Shown here in pieces: positions 10,601 to 18,439 of a stretch of 64,000 bases of DNA (the first letter of the stretch is position 1; each line of letters opens with the position of its first letter). The notes under the pieces were generated by a model. The model searched no databases, was not told the origin of the DNA, and saw only the letters and a program-made list of their open reading frames with translations. Origin of the DNA: RFSX01 sp964591455 (GTDB lineage: Bacteria; Bacteroidota; Bacteroidia; Chitinophagales; Saprospiraceae); contig CAZQDZ010000011.1 in NCBI GenBank assembly GCA_964591455.1, positions 51,573-115,572 on the forward strand, written 5' to 3'. Position numbers and translations under genes: made by a program.

Positions 10601-10969
10601 AGTTCAGCGATCCTATGGAATGAGAACGGCGCTCTTGTACACCAGGCTCTACCTTATGATGCACAACTGGCACCCATACAGGATTTTATAGTAACAGATT
10701 ATAACAAGGACGGACATAAGGACATCATATTAGCAGGCAACTGGTATGTCTCTGAAGTAGAGACGCCGAGAGCAGATAGTGGCACAGGTCTGGTACTAAA
10801 GAATATGGGTAATAAACAATTCCAATCTGTACCTTATAAGGAATCAGGATTTTTCGCACCCCACGATGTGAGAGCCCTAGGACTCGTGAAGACTAAGGGC
10901 CATCCGCTTCTCATTGTGGGTAACAATAATGCTGCTAGTCAAGTATTCTCATTTTCTCATGGCGAATAA
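7691..10969 (+). CDS. FG-GAP/VCBS repeat lipoprotein with UnbV (ASPIC) domain, paralogue 3
   Basis: 1092 residues from a GTG start, divergent from the other two paralogues. The signal peptide is short and ends in the lipobox LISC. FG-GAP/VCBS loops include DINNDGLQD, DINGDGWQD, DYDQDGDLD and DLDNDGDLD. A UnbV/ASPIC-type module sits at about residues 503-590 with the motif RGFQSS. The common FPVRGFQCSSEQIP is present. The stop codon overlaps the likely start of bioY by 11 bp, so the two may be co-transcribed, though a functional link to biotin is not implied by the protein itself. CRTAC1 and UnbV families are mostly of unknown function in bacteria. Confidence 0.86.
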   Translation: MKSRRHLLQIIILAVTLISCNEDQKDVISPSQLFTSISATASGVTFNNEIVETKELNYYKYVYLYNGGGVGITDINNDGLQDLYFTSTTGTDKLYLNEGDFKFKDISTSAGIDRYPGYKTGVTFVDINGDGWQDIYVSRAGWSSNPNDRANLLFINKKDNTFLEAAKTFGLDDTGRSIQSSFFDYDQDGDLDLFLSSHPKTFVQPIKRMINNVNNPNLEESDKLYRNNGNGTFTDVSSAAGILNYTYGLGVVTADLNDDGWIDIYVTSDFQPRDHYYVNQGDGTFKESLQSCFPHVSYFAMGADFVDLNGDKKLDLFTGEMLAEDNLRQKTNMAPMNVQRFSDMVNNGMHYQYMRNAMQINNGEGYFTDVAHYSGIDQSDWSWACLFADYDQDGDDDLLVANGWLKDTQDKDFSNRSNELAAKSNNRLTFDQAYSLLKSTPLTNYAFRNESDLKFSKVSHDWGFDFLGYSNGMAMGDLDNDGDLDVVLNNINDPATLLRNNTNNNQYLRVKLEGPGLNKSGLNTKLILETDKREYFKEFQVTRGFQSSCEPFVHFGLASEEEIKSLTVKWPNGEMQKVTGIEENNITVRYTKQQTVQDNTQDDVAVMKENRTLLSHSHQEIIYDDYQNQVLLPHKLSQLGPALTVGDVNGDGLEDIYIGGAHKQAGSILIQNNQQKFRPISQGVFSADKQYEDVDATFFDADNDGDLDLYVVSGSYEFVNEPQLNKDRLYLNDGKAQFKAASNFPEILVSGGCVAAADYDGDGDQDLFVGGRVVPGKYPDSPPSYLLINEGGLYKDATSELAPDLQQAGMINDGVWTDIDGDKDLDLILVGEWTDIITYENVDGQLTKKQYTDEALTGWWNIIKAVDLDNDGDEDYLLGNLGENYKYEASKDRPFELFAGDFDNSGVQDIVVSYYNDDKLFPVRGFQCSSEQIPDLKKQIGSYEEFGSSDVYQVYGDALKTATHLTATTFSSAILWNENGALVHQALPYDAQLAPIQDFIVTDYNKDGHKDIILAGNWYVSEVETPRADSGTGLVLKNMGNKQFQSVPYKESGFFAPHDVRALGLVKTKGHPLLIVGNNNAASQVFSFSHGE

Positions 10970-11489
10970 GAGTCTCACAATCTTAATCGGCTTAGCTACG
11001 ATTATTGCTTCTGCTTATATATCGTATGATATTGAGTTTTCGGATCTGATAATTCCATTCACAGCACAGAGTTTGGCAGTATTTGTTGTGGCAGGGTTGG
11101 TGGATGTACGTTCATATTTAATCATCATAATGAGCTATCTTCTGCTGGGCGCTATCGGACTTCCTTTATTTGCGGGTGGATCTAGTGGCTTGGAGAAATT
11201 ATTCGGTCCATCAGGTGGGTTTCTGATTGGCTTTCTATTCTCAGGGTTGTATATCTCTCAGGGCATAAAGCCTAAGATTACAAGTGCTCGTGTGGTTATC
11301 ATCATGCTTGTAGCTACAGTTATATTATTTGCATTTGGCTTGGCGATGTTGACTTTCAAGTTTGATTGGGGGAAGGCGCTGCAGTATGGATTCTATCCTT
11401 ACTGGCCTATGGCGATAGTCAAAGCGCTGCTGTCAGCATGCTTAATTCTTCAAATAACTAGATGGAGGCAAACACAGAATAAAGCTTAA
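10959..11489 (+). CDS. bioY: BioY-family biotin transporter (ECF S component)
   Basis: About 176 residues forming five or six membrane helices, the usual size for BioY, the substrate-binding S component of energy-coupling-factor biotin transporters. Family features include the early helix region with FTAQSLAVFVVAGL, then LLLGAIGLPLFAGGSSG followed by LFGPSGGFLIGF, which matches the BioY pattern of G-x-x-G-x-P-V-F and GPTGGYL. The ATG at 10959 overlaps the preceding gene's end and is preferred to the in-frame ATG at 10914, which lies well inside that gene and adds no membrane segment. No EcfA or EcfT genes are nearby, so it may use a shared module or act alone. Confidence 0.9.
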   Translation: MANKSLTILIGLATIIASAYISYDIEFSDLIIPFTAQSLAVFVVAGLVDVRSYLIIIMSYLLLGAIGLPLFAGGSSGLEKLFGPSGGFLIGFLFSGLYISQGIKPKITSARVVIIMLVATVILFAFGLAMLTFKFDWGKALQYGFYPYWPMAIVKALLSACLILQITRWRQTQNKA

Positions 11490-11548
11490 AACCCTTCATA
11501 TTAGAATATCTTATATCTAGATTTGTCACATAATCAATATTTTAACTT

Positions 11549-12577
11549 GTGACTCTACTACTTTTTTGGTTTTCGATTTCCATAGCTTTCTCTTTTTTGT
11601 GCTCTGTACTGGAAGCTGTGTTGCTAAGTATTACGCCTTCTTATGTGACCCAACAGGCTCAAGCTGGCACAGCAACGGGTAAGCTTCTGGAAGAGTACAA
11701 GAAGGATATAGATAAACCCTTATCGGCTATCTTGACACTGAATACAGTCGCTCACACGGCGGGTGCTATTGGTGTGGGTGCAGCAGCCACTGCCATTTGG
11801 GGTACACAGTTTATGGCGACGATAGTGACGCCTGTCGCTATGACTCTGCTTATATTGATATTATCAGAGATTATACCCAAAACCTTGGGTGCCAATAACT
11901 GGAAGAGTTTAGCGCCATTCACTACAAAGACGCTGAAGGTGCTGATTACGGTACTGGCACCGCTGGTATGGCTCTGCCAACTGACCACCAAGTTTCTCAA
12001 AAAAGACAAAAGTAAATCTGTGCTTAGTAGAGCAGACTTTGCAGCGATGACACAGGTGGGTGCTACAAGTGGGGCTATCGCTCAGGAAGAATCTGAAATT
12101 ATAAACAATCTTCTCAATTTTGAAAAAATGTCTGTGCGGGATATTATGACACCAAGGACTGTCGCATTCATGGTATCTGAGGATATGACTGTGAATGAAT
12201 TTATACAATCCAATCCCAGTAAAATATATTCCCGAATTCCTGTATATAAAGGAGATAATAGAGATGAGATAACAGGCGTCGTCTTGAAAGATGATATTCT
12301 AGCTTGTATGGTAGAAAAAGGCTCAGATACAGAAATCAAGAACCTCATGCTACAGGCTAATAATGTCAGAGACAATACACCACTTCCTGACTTATTCAAG
12401 AGTCTGACTAAAGAAAAACAACATTTGTCTGTGGTACAGGATGAGTTCGGAAGTGTCGTAGGTCTTGTGACGATGGAAGACGTCTTTGAGACACTACTAG
12501 GGCAGGAAATTGTAGATGAATCTGATCAGGTAGTGGATCTTCAGGAATATGCTAGAAAGAAATTCGGCGAAAGCTAG
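11549..12577 (+). CDS. CNNM/DUF21 transmembrane protein with CBS pair (CorC/HlyC-like)
   Basis: 342 residues from a GTG start. The N-terminal half has several hydrophobic helices with the DUF21/CNNM hallmarks: SVLEAVLLSITPSYV, ILTLNTVAHTAGAIGVGA, and ILSEIIPKTLGA. The second half carries two CBS domains (about residues 195-320) with DIMTPRTVAFMV and FGSVVGLVTMEDVFETLLG. This is the family of magnesium or divalent-cation transport proteins once named hemolysins. The chain ends soon after the CBS pair, so the C-terminal CorC/HlyC transporter-associated domain seen in longer members is absent. It probably sits in the inner membrane. It is unlikely to be a toxin. Confidence 0.88.
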   Translation: MTLLLFWFSISIAFSFLCSVLEAVLLSITPSYVTQQAQAGTATGKLLEEYKKDIDKPLSAILTLNTVAHTAGAIGVGAAATAIWGTQFMATIVTPVAMTLLILILSEIIPKTLGANNWKSLAPFTTKTLKVLITVLAPLVWLCQLTTKFLKKDKSKSVLSRADFAAMTQVGATSGAIAQEESEIINNLLNFEKMSVRDIMTPRTVAFMVSEDMTVNEFIQSNPSKIYSRIPVYKGDNRDEITGVVLKDDILACMVEKGSDTEIKNLMLQANNVRDNTPLPDLFKSLTKEKQHLSVVQDEFGSVVGLVTMEDVFETLLGQEIVDESDQVVDLQEYARKKFGES

Positions 12578-12667
12578 AATTGCCACTTTGATATCAAAAC
12601 CTTCTATGAAGATTCATTGTATATAATCATGGAAATCTTACTTTATACCTAATTCATTTACAAGTTC

Positions 12668-13768
12668 ATGAAGATTCTCCCATTCAAGGCTTCTTATCCC
12701 AAAGGAGAACTGATTACTTCTCCCAAATCCTTTTTTTCTAGCATAAAGCATCAGTACCGGGAGTATAAGCAGAACAATTTTTACAAAGAGTTACAAAAAG
12801 AATCCTTGTTTGTATACCGTATAAAGGTAGGTGATGAGGCTCATTTAGGCATCCTTACACTTACTGATGTCAAAGAAATGACTAAACGCAACGTCCTGAA
12901 ACATGAAAAGACACTTGCTGCAAAGGAACAGCAAATGATGCATCTCATTATCCAGAGAAATGCCTTAGTCAAACCTGTGTTACTGGGTTATAAGAGCAAT
13001 ACTCAGATAAAGAAGTTAGTCAGTGGAATCACCAAAGGAAAACCATTAATCAGTATTCCTTTTAAAGGGGAGGATGAATTGCATACAGTCTGGCAAATTA
13101 ATGATGAAAGCATTATCAAAACCTTAATGAAAGCTTTCTCCAAAATAAAGAAGGCTTATATAGGTGATGGCCACCACAGAAGCACCACTCTCAAACTCCT
13201 AAGTGAAAGTAAAGAACTGGGTAAGGAGGCTGGGCGATTCAAATATTTCTATACCGCTTACTTTCCTTTCGATGAACTCAAAATCTGTGACTATAATAGG
13301 GTTGTAGATATCCAGAATATTATTTCGGTACCAGAGTTTATCGTTGGTTTATCCAAGTACTTTGATATTTCGCCGATAAGTAGTGCACAAAAACCTAAGA
13401 AAAAACATCATGTCACTACATATATAGATGGCAAATGGTATCGTCTCAAATGGAGAGAGTTATACTTATCTGCTGGCAAGAAGAAAATTTTGCTCGATAG
13501 TGCACTTATAAATAAGCACATATTTGGAACCATTCTGGGCATCAAAGATGTAAGGGTAGATACACGAATCAGTTATTTCGGAGGTACGCAGCCTATGACC
13601 AAAATAGAGAATGCGGCTAAAAAAATGGATGAGGGCATAGGCTTCTGTATCTATCCTGTATCTGTCAAGGAACTTACTGGACTGGCTGATAGCGGTGAGA
13701 CCTTACCACCCAAAAGCACTTGGTTCTTACCACGTCTTAGGAGTGGCGTTATCACTCATGACTTATAG
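12668..13768 (+). CDS. DUF1015 family protein
   Basis: 366 residues, cytoplasmic, no signal peptide. The family signature is clear: the N-terminal MKILPFKA, a central IGDGHHRSTT (the G-D-G-H-H-R motif of DUF1015), and a late GIGFCIYPVSVKEL followed by LPPKSTWFLPRLRSGV, matching the usual C-terminal pattern ending in P-K-S-T-x-F-x-P-K. Members are normally around 400 residues, so this one is slightly short. DUF1015 proteins are related in fold to ParB-like nucleotide-binding domains and often lie near serine-biosynthesis genes in other genomes. No such gene is next to this one; the nearest neighbour is an amidohydrolase 9 bp downstream. The molecular function is not established. Confidence 0.85.
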   Translation: MKILPFKASYPKGELITSPKSFFSSIKHQYREYKQNNFYKELQKESLFVYRIKVGDEAHLGILTLTDVKEMTKRNVLKHEKTLAAKEQQMMHLIIQRNALVKPVLLGYKSNTQIKKLVSGITKGKPLISIPFKGEDELHTVWQINDESIIKTLMKAFSKIKKAYIGDGHHRSTTLKLLSESKELGKEAGRFKYFYTAYFPFDELKICDYNRVVDIQNIISVPEFIVGLSKYFDISPISSAQKPKKKHHVTTYIDGKWYRLKWRELYLSAGKKKILLDSALINKHIFGTILGIKDVRVDTRISYFGGTQPMTKIENAAKKMDEGIGFCIYPVSVKELTGLADSGETLPPKSTWFLPRLRSGVITHDL

Positions 13769-13777
13769 TAACTAGGA

Positions 13778-14959
13778 ATGAAGTACTATTCTGCAGACTA
13801 CATTTTACCTATAAGTTCTGATGCAATTGCTAATGGTGTTGTCTTAATGGATGATAAAGGTGTCATCCAGGACATTAAGACTAAAGCTCAGCTGCCATCT
13901 GCAGATATACAACACTATGAAGGAGTGCTAATGCCTGGAATGATTAATACACATTGTCATTTAGAACTCTCTCATATGAAAGGAATCTGCCCTACAGGTA
14001 CTAAGCTGATTCCATTTATACAAACGGTAGTACAACAAAGAGCATTCGAAGAAGAAATCATCCAGGAGCATATAGCTAAGGAAGATAATAATATGTGGGA
14101 GTCAGGTATCCAGGCGGTAGGGGATATATCAAATAAGACAGATACAGCATCGCAGAAATCCAAATCACTTATAAGCTACTATACTTTTGTAGAGATGTTT
14201 GACATGATGCAGCCAACTATGACTGCAGCGACCATAGAAAATTATCGTGCTGTCTTCACTGCACAAGCTGGAGAGGCGGGTAATAAGAAAAGCTTTGTTC
14301 CTCATGCACCTTACTCTGTAACGCCAGCCCTTTTTGATTTTATCAATAAGGCCAACCCTAATGGAAGAACAATTAGTATCCATAATTCAGAGACACTGGA
14401 TGAGTTGCTCATGTTTCAAGATGGGACTGGCGGATTTGAGGACTTCTTCAAGGGCTTTGGTATGACCTTGGACCATTTTAAGCCCATAGGTAAGGGGTCT
14501 ATTGACTATGCATTAGAACATATGCAACCCAAAAAAAGAAATCTATTTGTACATAATACATTAACCACAACTGAGGACATTGTAGCAGCTACTAAGTGGT
14601 CTGAGCATACTTACTGGGCCAGTTGTCCTAATGCGAATCTATATATAGAGAACAAGTTGCCATATTATAGAACCTTCATAGATGCCAACGTTAAGATGAC
14701 CCTAGGTACAGATAGTATCATGTCCAACTGGCAATTATCCATCTGGGAAGAAATAAAGACCATAAAGAGAATGCAGTCATATGTCCCACTGACAGATCTG
14801 CTGCAATGGGCTACGCTTAATGGCGCAGAAGCATTGGGTTATCATAAGACAATGGGGAGTCTAGAAGTGGACAAAGCACCGGGGCTGGTCCATGTAGATG
14901 TAAAATGGAAAGGCAACGATACGGACATTGCTCAGTCAAAGTCTAGACGAGTGGAGTAA
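13778..14959 (+). CDS. Amidohydrolase (deaminase-type, chlorohydrolase/aminofutalosine deaminase-like)
   Basis: 393 residues with a composite amidohydrolase fold. The metal site is intact: NTHCHLELSH (HxH) at about residue 57, PHAPYS at about 174, SIHNSETLDE at about 200 (His and Glu of the deaminase subgroup) and GTDSIMSN at about 311 (metal-binding Asp). The H-x-x-E arrangement and TDS point to the hydrolytic deaminase branch (SsnA, guanine deaminase, adenosine or aminofutalosine deaminases) acting on a purine-like base or nucleoside. The exact substrate cannot be told from sequence. It is probably co-transcribed with the DUF1015 gene. No signal peptide is present. Confidence 0.8.
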   Translation: MKYYSADYILPISSDAIANGVVLMDDKGVIQDIKTKAQLPSADIQHYEGVLMPGMINTHCHLELSHMKGICPTGTKLIPFIQTVVQQRAFEEEIIQEHIAKEDNNMWESGIQAVGDISNKTDTASQKSKSLISYYTFVEMFDMMQPTMTAATIENYRAVFTAQAGEAGNKKSFVPHAPYSVTPALFDFINKANPNGRTISIHNSETLDELLMFQDGTGGFEDFFKGFGMTLDHFKPIGKGSIDYALEHMQPKKRNLFVHNTLTTTEDIVAATKWSEHTYWASCPNANLYIENKLPYYRTFIDANVKMTLGTDSIMSNWQLSIWEEIKTIKRMQSYVPLTDLLQWATLNGAEALGYHKTMGSLEVDKAPGLVHVDVKWKGNDTDIAQSKSRRVE

Positions 14960-14973
14960 CGGATAAGCTATAA

Positions 14974-15942
14974 CTAACTAATTATCTCTAAGGTTTTACT
15001 TAGAAAAGGGTAGTCCTCAACCAAACTCTTAATATCCTCAGACAATTTTTTTTCGAAGACTTTGTGTACTTCTGTATCTGGAAACAAAGGCCGATGCTGT
15101 CTGCGCTTTTGGATATGTTCGATTCGGGCTCTGAGTGATTCATCTTCAGGAGCCAACCAAGATTGGCTGAACTCATTAAAGATATATTCTACAGACAAAT
15201 TAGAAGGATGGATAAGATCATCATTATAGTATCTATAATCCCTGAGGTCATCAGTCATAATCTCATATGAAGGAAAATAGTGACAATCAGTATAGCGATC
15301 TACCATATGATGGACAGCCAATAGGGCGGTGCTTTTACTCTTGCGATCTTCTACGAGACCATTTTTAATATGTCTTACGGGACTGACGGTGAATATGAAT
15401 TGAGGTTTATTTTCTGTCTGCGGGAGGACCAGTGCACGTGTTTCTTCTAAGGAGGCGATAACTTGATTCAGCGTCATCAGTTCCTGAGTGAACTGGTCAG
15501 AAGGCAATTTGTGACAGTTATTCACTATTTCATTGGTCTTTTTATAGCGATGTACATGGCAGGTCCCCAGTGTAATGATGAAAAATTGTGCTTTTTGAAG
15601 ACTCTTAGCGGCCACTTTTAGGCTATTTGAGGTCTGAGCTAAGAAGCTAGAGGCATCCATTTGGTTATAACTGCTATGAAAATCCAGATGGGCATAAACC
15701 CCATTTCGTAATAATAATGCATCCGCTTGCAGCGAATCGGGCTCTAAGACTATCTTAATAGTGCGCAATATGCTCTGGGGATTGAAAGTTATACCAGTGG
15801 GATTAGAATGGGCGGAATACCCTAAATGAGACAGTCTATCGGACATATGAACCGAAAAGCACGACCCAATACTACAAATTTGGTCAGAATATTGGATTCT
15901 TTCCTTTGATGAAGGCATTTTTACTTTGGTTCGTAGTTTCAT
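14974..15942 (-). CDS. GSCFA domain protein
   Basis: 322 residues, convergent with the amidohydrolase. The N-terminus carries the family-defining IGSCFS, followed by NPTGITFNP, and later ITLGTCHVH and FTVSPVRH, all characteristic of GSCFA proteins, which are predicted SGNH/GDSL-like hydrolases. The Ser of GSCFS resembles the nucleophile block, and YNDDLIHPS (about residue 250) would supply the Asp/His of the triad. The length is typical. No signal peptide is visible, so it is probably cytoplasmic. The natural substrate is unknown. Confidence 0.88.
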   Translation of the reverse strand: MKLRTKVKMPSSKERIQYSDQICSIGSCFSVHMSDRLSHLGYSAHSNPTGITFNPQSILRTIKIVLEPDSLQADALLLRNGVYAHLDFHSSYNQMDASSFLAQTSNSLKVAAKSLQKAQFFIITLGTCHVHRYKKTNEIVNNCHKLPSDQFTQELMTLNQVIASLEETRALVLPQTENKPQFIFTVSPVRHIKNGLVEDRKSKSTALLAVHHMVDRYTDCHYFPSYEIMTDDLRDYRYYNDDLIHPSNLSVEYIFNEFSQSWLAPEDESLRARIEHIQKRRQHRPLFPDTEVHKVFEKKLSEDIKSLVEDYPFLSKTLEIIS

Positions 15943-16151
15943 GACTGAATGAGAAATATTCGTAGAAGATAGTGAATTTTGGGGTCCGAGTCCTTTATTT
16001 TTGGCATATCTATTGCTTTGTTATAGGACGACAGACAATGTCTTAATCGATATCGTTTTGTAATAAAGACGCTTCCTCAAGTTCATTTTTTCACTATTTA
16101 TTCTACTTTTATAGACTAACTTTAAGAAGTTATAAAGGTTTCAGAAATAAC

Positions 16152-17225
16152 ATGTCGAAAAAAATTACACAAATGAGATATTTTAAAAATGTGTTTTTCC
16201 TTTTTGTTTTGATGTCTGCAGGTGTTTCAGTATCAGCACAGGATATTCACTTTTCTCAGTTTTATATGTCTCCCCTCAATCTAAACCCAGCATTGACTGG
16301 CGTTATGAATTGTAACACAAGGGTGGTTGCTAACTATAGAAATCAGTGGTCTCAGGTACTTACTGGAGATGCTTACAATACCTATTCGGTCTCTTATGAC
16401 CAAAAGATAGCGGTAGGACGATCTGATTACTTCGGTATAGGCGGTACTTTTTGGGGTGATAGAGCTGGAGAATTAAGTTTCGGAACAACACAAGGTCGTA
16501 TATCATTCTCCTATAGTAAGAAGATGGGTGGTTACAGGAAAACGGCGCATTATCTTGTCTTCGGAGCAGATGCTGGCATCTCTCAGAGAAGAGTAGACCT
16601 TACTAATGCCAGATGGCCTTCTCAGCACGATGGAAGTGGAGGTTTCTGTGATACTTGTCCAGGTCCAGACGTTGTCGGTTTCAATTCAGACTTCTTACAT
16701 GGTGACTTAAGTGCAGGATTAGTATGGTTCAGTGTATTAGACGAGTCTAGTAGCTTCTATGCAGGATTAGCATTACACCACCTCAATAGACCTAATGTAT
16801 CTTTCTTCGGAGAGACAGCTACAGAATCTTTGACAAGTAGAATAACTTTGCATGCAGGTGGAGAGTTTGAGCTAAATAAGAATATGAGCTTAGTGCCGAA
16901 TGTGGTATACATGTCTCAAGGTGAGCACCTTGAAATCAATGTTGGATCTGCTCTTAGATTTAATCTAGGATCTAGAACAGATGGACAATCATGGCAATTA
17001 GGTGCTTGGTACCGAATAGGAAATAATGTAGAAGGAGGTATACACTCTGATGCATTTATAGTGACTACCAGATTTGATTATGGTAACTACGGTATTGGGT
17101 TTAGTTATGATGCTACAGTATCACAACTAAGAAATGCTGGTACAGCAAACGGCGCATTTGAGTTCTCACTGAACTACTTGATTTGCGGTACAGAAAAGAG
17201 ATCAGTTTACTGTCCTAGATTCTAG
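16152..17225 (+). CDS. PorP/SprF family type IX secretion-associated membrane protein
   Basis: 357 residues with a signal peptide ending near VSAQ. The mature start HFSQFYMSPLNLNPALTG is the diagnostic opening of the PorP/SprF family. The rest alternates short beta strands typical of an outer-membrane beta barrel, ending in an aromatic-rich strand. Family members include PorP and SprF, which help specific surface adhesins or T9SS cargo reach the cell surface. Genomes of this phylum carry many copies, often beside a giant adhesin; here no cargo gene is adjacent. An in-frame ATG eleven codons later (MRYFKN) could be the true start. A terminator follows. Confidence 0.9.
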   Translation: MSKKITQMRYFKNVFFLFVLMSAGVSVSAQDIHFSQFYMSPLNLNPALTGVMNCNTRVVANYRNQWSQVLTGDAYNTYSVSYDQKIAVGRSDYFGIGGTFWGDRAGELSFGTTQGRISFSYSKKMGGYRKTAHYLVFGADAGISQRRVDLTNARWPSQHDGSGGFCDTCPGPDVVGFNSDFLHGDLSAGLVWFSVLDESSSFYAGLALHHLNRPNVSFFGETATESLTSRITLHAGGEFELNKNMSLVPNVVYMSQGEHLEINVGSALRFNLGSRTDGQSWQLGAWYRIGNNVEGGIHSDAFIVTTRFDYGNYGIGFSYDATVSQLRNAGTANGAFEFSLNYLICGTEKRSVYCPRF

Positions 17226-17257
17226 AGCAGTAATTAGAATAAAATAAATATCAGAAA

Positions 17258-17288
17258 GCTCTGACCTTTTAGGTTAGGGCTTTTTTTT
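17258..17288 (+). terminator. Rho-independent terminator after the PorP/SprF gene
   Basis: GCTCTGACCT and AGGTTAGGGC pair through a 3-base loop (10 bp with two G-U pairs), followed directly by eight T. It ends the transcript before the bactofilin gene. Confidence 0.85.
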
Positions 17289-17329
17289 GTTGTAGCAATT
17301 ACTAAAGTGTTCTGTTATTGATGGTTACA

Positions 17330-17361
17330 TTTGCTCACCACGATTCGTTTTATTATTTTAA
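17330..17361 (+). promoter_or_regulatory. Possible Bacteroidota-type promoter for bactofilin
   Basis: TTTG at 17330-17333 and TATTTTAA at 17354-17361 are separated by 20 bp, close to the -33 TTTG and -7 TAnnTTTG arrangement known for this phylum. It lies downstream of a terminator and upstream of the bactofilin start, the expected location. The -7 match is partial. Confidence 0.35.
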
Positions 17362-17391
17362 GATTTTAGATACTGATACTAACCTAAGCTT

Positions 17392-17787
17392 ATGTTTAAT
17401 AAGAAAACTAATAACGCAGTCAATGCAGCAACGCCAACGTCGTCTAACATCAATACACTGGTAGAAGGATCGCATTCAGAGGGCACTATAAATACACAAA
17501 ATGATTTGCGTGTAGATGGTACTATTGTAGGCACAGTGAATTGTGGTGGCAAGCTTATCATTGGTCCTACTGGTAATGTAGACGGTGAAGTGACGAGTCA
17601 GAATGCAGTTATAGAAGGGCGATTCAATGGGGTTCTGACGATACACGATATCCTTGATGTGAGAGACACAGCATCTGTCACAGGAGAAATCAAAACTGGA
17701 AAATTACTTGTCCAGAACGGCGCGACATTTACAGGCAGTTGTGATATGGGACATCGAATTAAAAATCTATCAGCGGAAGCTTCTTAA
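17392..17787 (+). CDS. Bactofilin (polymer-forming cytoskeletal protein)
   Basis: 131 residues. A disordered N-terminal tail of about 20 residues precedes a right-handed beta-helix core with the bactofilin pattern: LVEGSHSEGTI, LRVDGTIVGTVNCGGKLIIG, VDGEVTSQNAVIEGRFNGVL, VTGEIKTGKLLVQNGATFTG. Bactofilins polymerise without nucleotide and scaffold cell-shape, stalk or envelope-related complexes. The length is typical. It lies 8 bp upstream of an AtpZ gene, an arrangement common in this phylum, suggesting co-transcription with the first genes of an ATP-synthase operon. Confidence 0.93.
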   Translation: MFNKKTNNAVNAATPTSSNINTLVEGSHSEGTINTQNDLRVDGTIVGTVNCGGKLIIGPTGNVDGEVTSQNAVIEGRFNGVLTIHDILDVRDTASVTGEIKTGKLLVQNGATFTGSCDMGHRIKNLSAEAS

Positions 17788-17795
17788 GTCTGTCA

Positions 17796-18029
17796 GTGTC
17801 TAATAAGAGAACTGACAGAAGAAAAAAAGTATCTACTTATGCCCAGTTTTCTGGCTTGGCATATCAGTTGATAGGGCTTTTGTTTGTCGCTATTTGGCTT
17901 GGAAGAAAAGCAGATACTTACTTTGGAAATGAGATCCAATATATCACTGCTCTCAGTTGTATCTTGGTTTTGTTTGCGTTCTTCTATAAAGTATACCGAG
18001 CAGTGACTCCGCCTTCTAACAAAAATTAA
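17796..18029 (+). CDS. atpZ: AtpZ/AtpI-like F0F1-ATPase assembly protein
   Basis: 77 residues from a GTG start. A basic N-terminus is followed by two transmembrane helices containing SGLAYQLIGLLFVAIWLG and a basic-aromatic loop around GRKADTYFG, the pattern of AtpZ proteins. AtpZ with AtpI forms a small inner-membrane complex linked to magnesium or calcium supply and ATP-synthase assembly. It lies 8 bp after bactofilin and 8 bp before another membrane protein. No structural ATP-synthase gene follows. Confidence 0.8.
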   Translation: MSNKRTDRRKKVSTYAQFSGLAYQLIGLLFVAIWLGRKADTYFGNEIQYITALSCILVLFAFFYKVYRAVTPPSNKN

Positions 18030-18037
18030 TTGGCGCC

Positions 18038-18421
18038 ATGAATATTACTACTTTCATAAAATATTTGTTCCTTGCTTCTCTCGTCTCTGTGGTAATGTTC
18101 TTTTTAGTAGATCAGTTTATTCCACTTAGACCGCACGTTACATTGCTGTGGTGGTCATTGGTATGTTTTATTTTGATGGCTATGATTATCTATTTTCTAA
18201 TAGATCGCTCTATGCGTTATGCCAATGGAAAGTCTGTTATCGGCTTAGTGATATTAAATGTTTTTCTAAAGTTGGTTGTCTCGTTTGGATTTGTGGCAAT
18301 GTATGTCAAAAACTATCAACCACAACAAAAATTATTTATCGTTCCATTTTTAATGACTTACCTCATATTCGCCATATTTGAAACCTGGTTTTTAAATATT
18401 CAGGCTAGAGGCGTCAAATAG
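18038..18421 (+). CDS. Small four-helix membrane protein of the ATP-synthase operon head
   Basis: 127 residues with four hydrophobic segments: about 8-26, 33-53, 64-84 and 98-117. It occupies the place of the conserved membrane protein usually found between atpZ and atpB in Bacteroidota, which resembles AtpI in topology; the assignment rests on size, topology and context rather than on strong motifs. The distance to atpZ is 8 bp. The next gene is on the opposite strand only 18 bp away, so atpB is not part of this transcript. Confidence 0.6.
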   Translation: MNITTFIKYLFLASLVSVVMFFLVDQFIPLRPHVTLLWWSLVCFILMAMIIYFLIDRSMRYANGKSVIGLVILNVFLKLVVSFGFVAMYVKNYQPQQKLFIVPFLMTYLIFAIFETWFLNIQARGVK

Positions 18422-18439
18422 AAAAACGGATAGGGCATC

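Noticed and set aside
10914..10958. Earlier ATG for bioY
   Set aside because: It lies well inside the preceding gene and adds residues not seen in BioY; the ATG at 10959 fits the family start.
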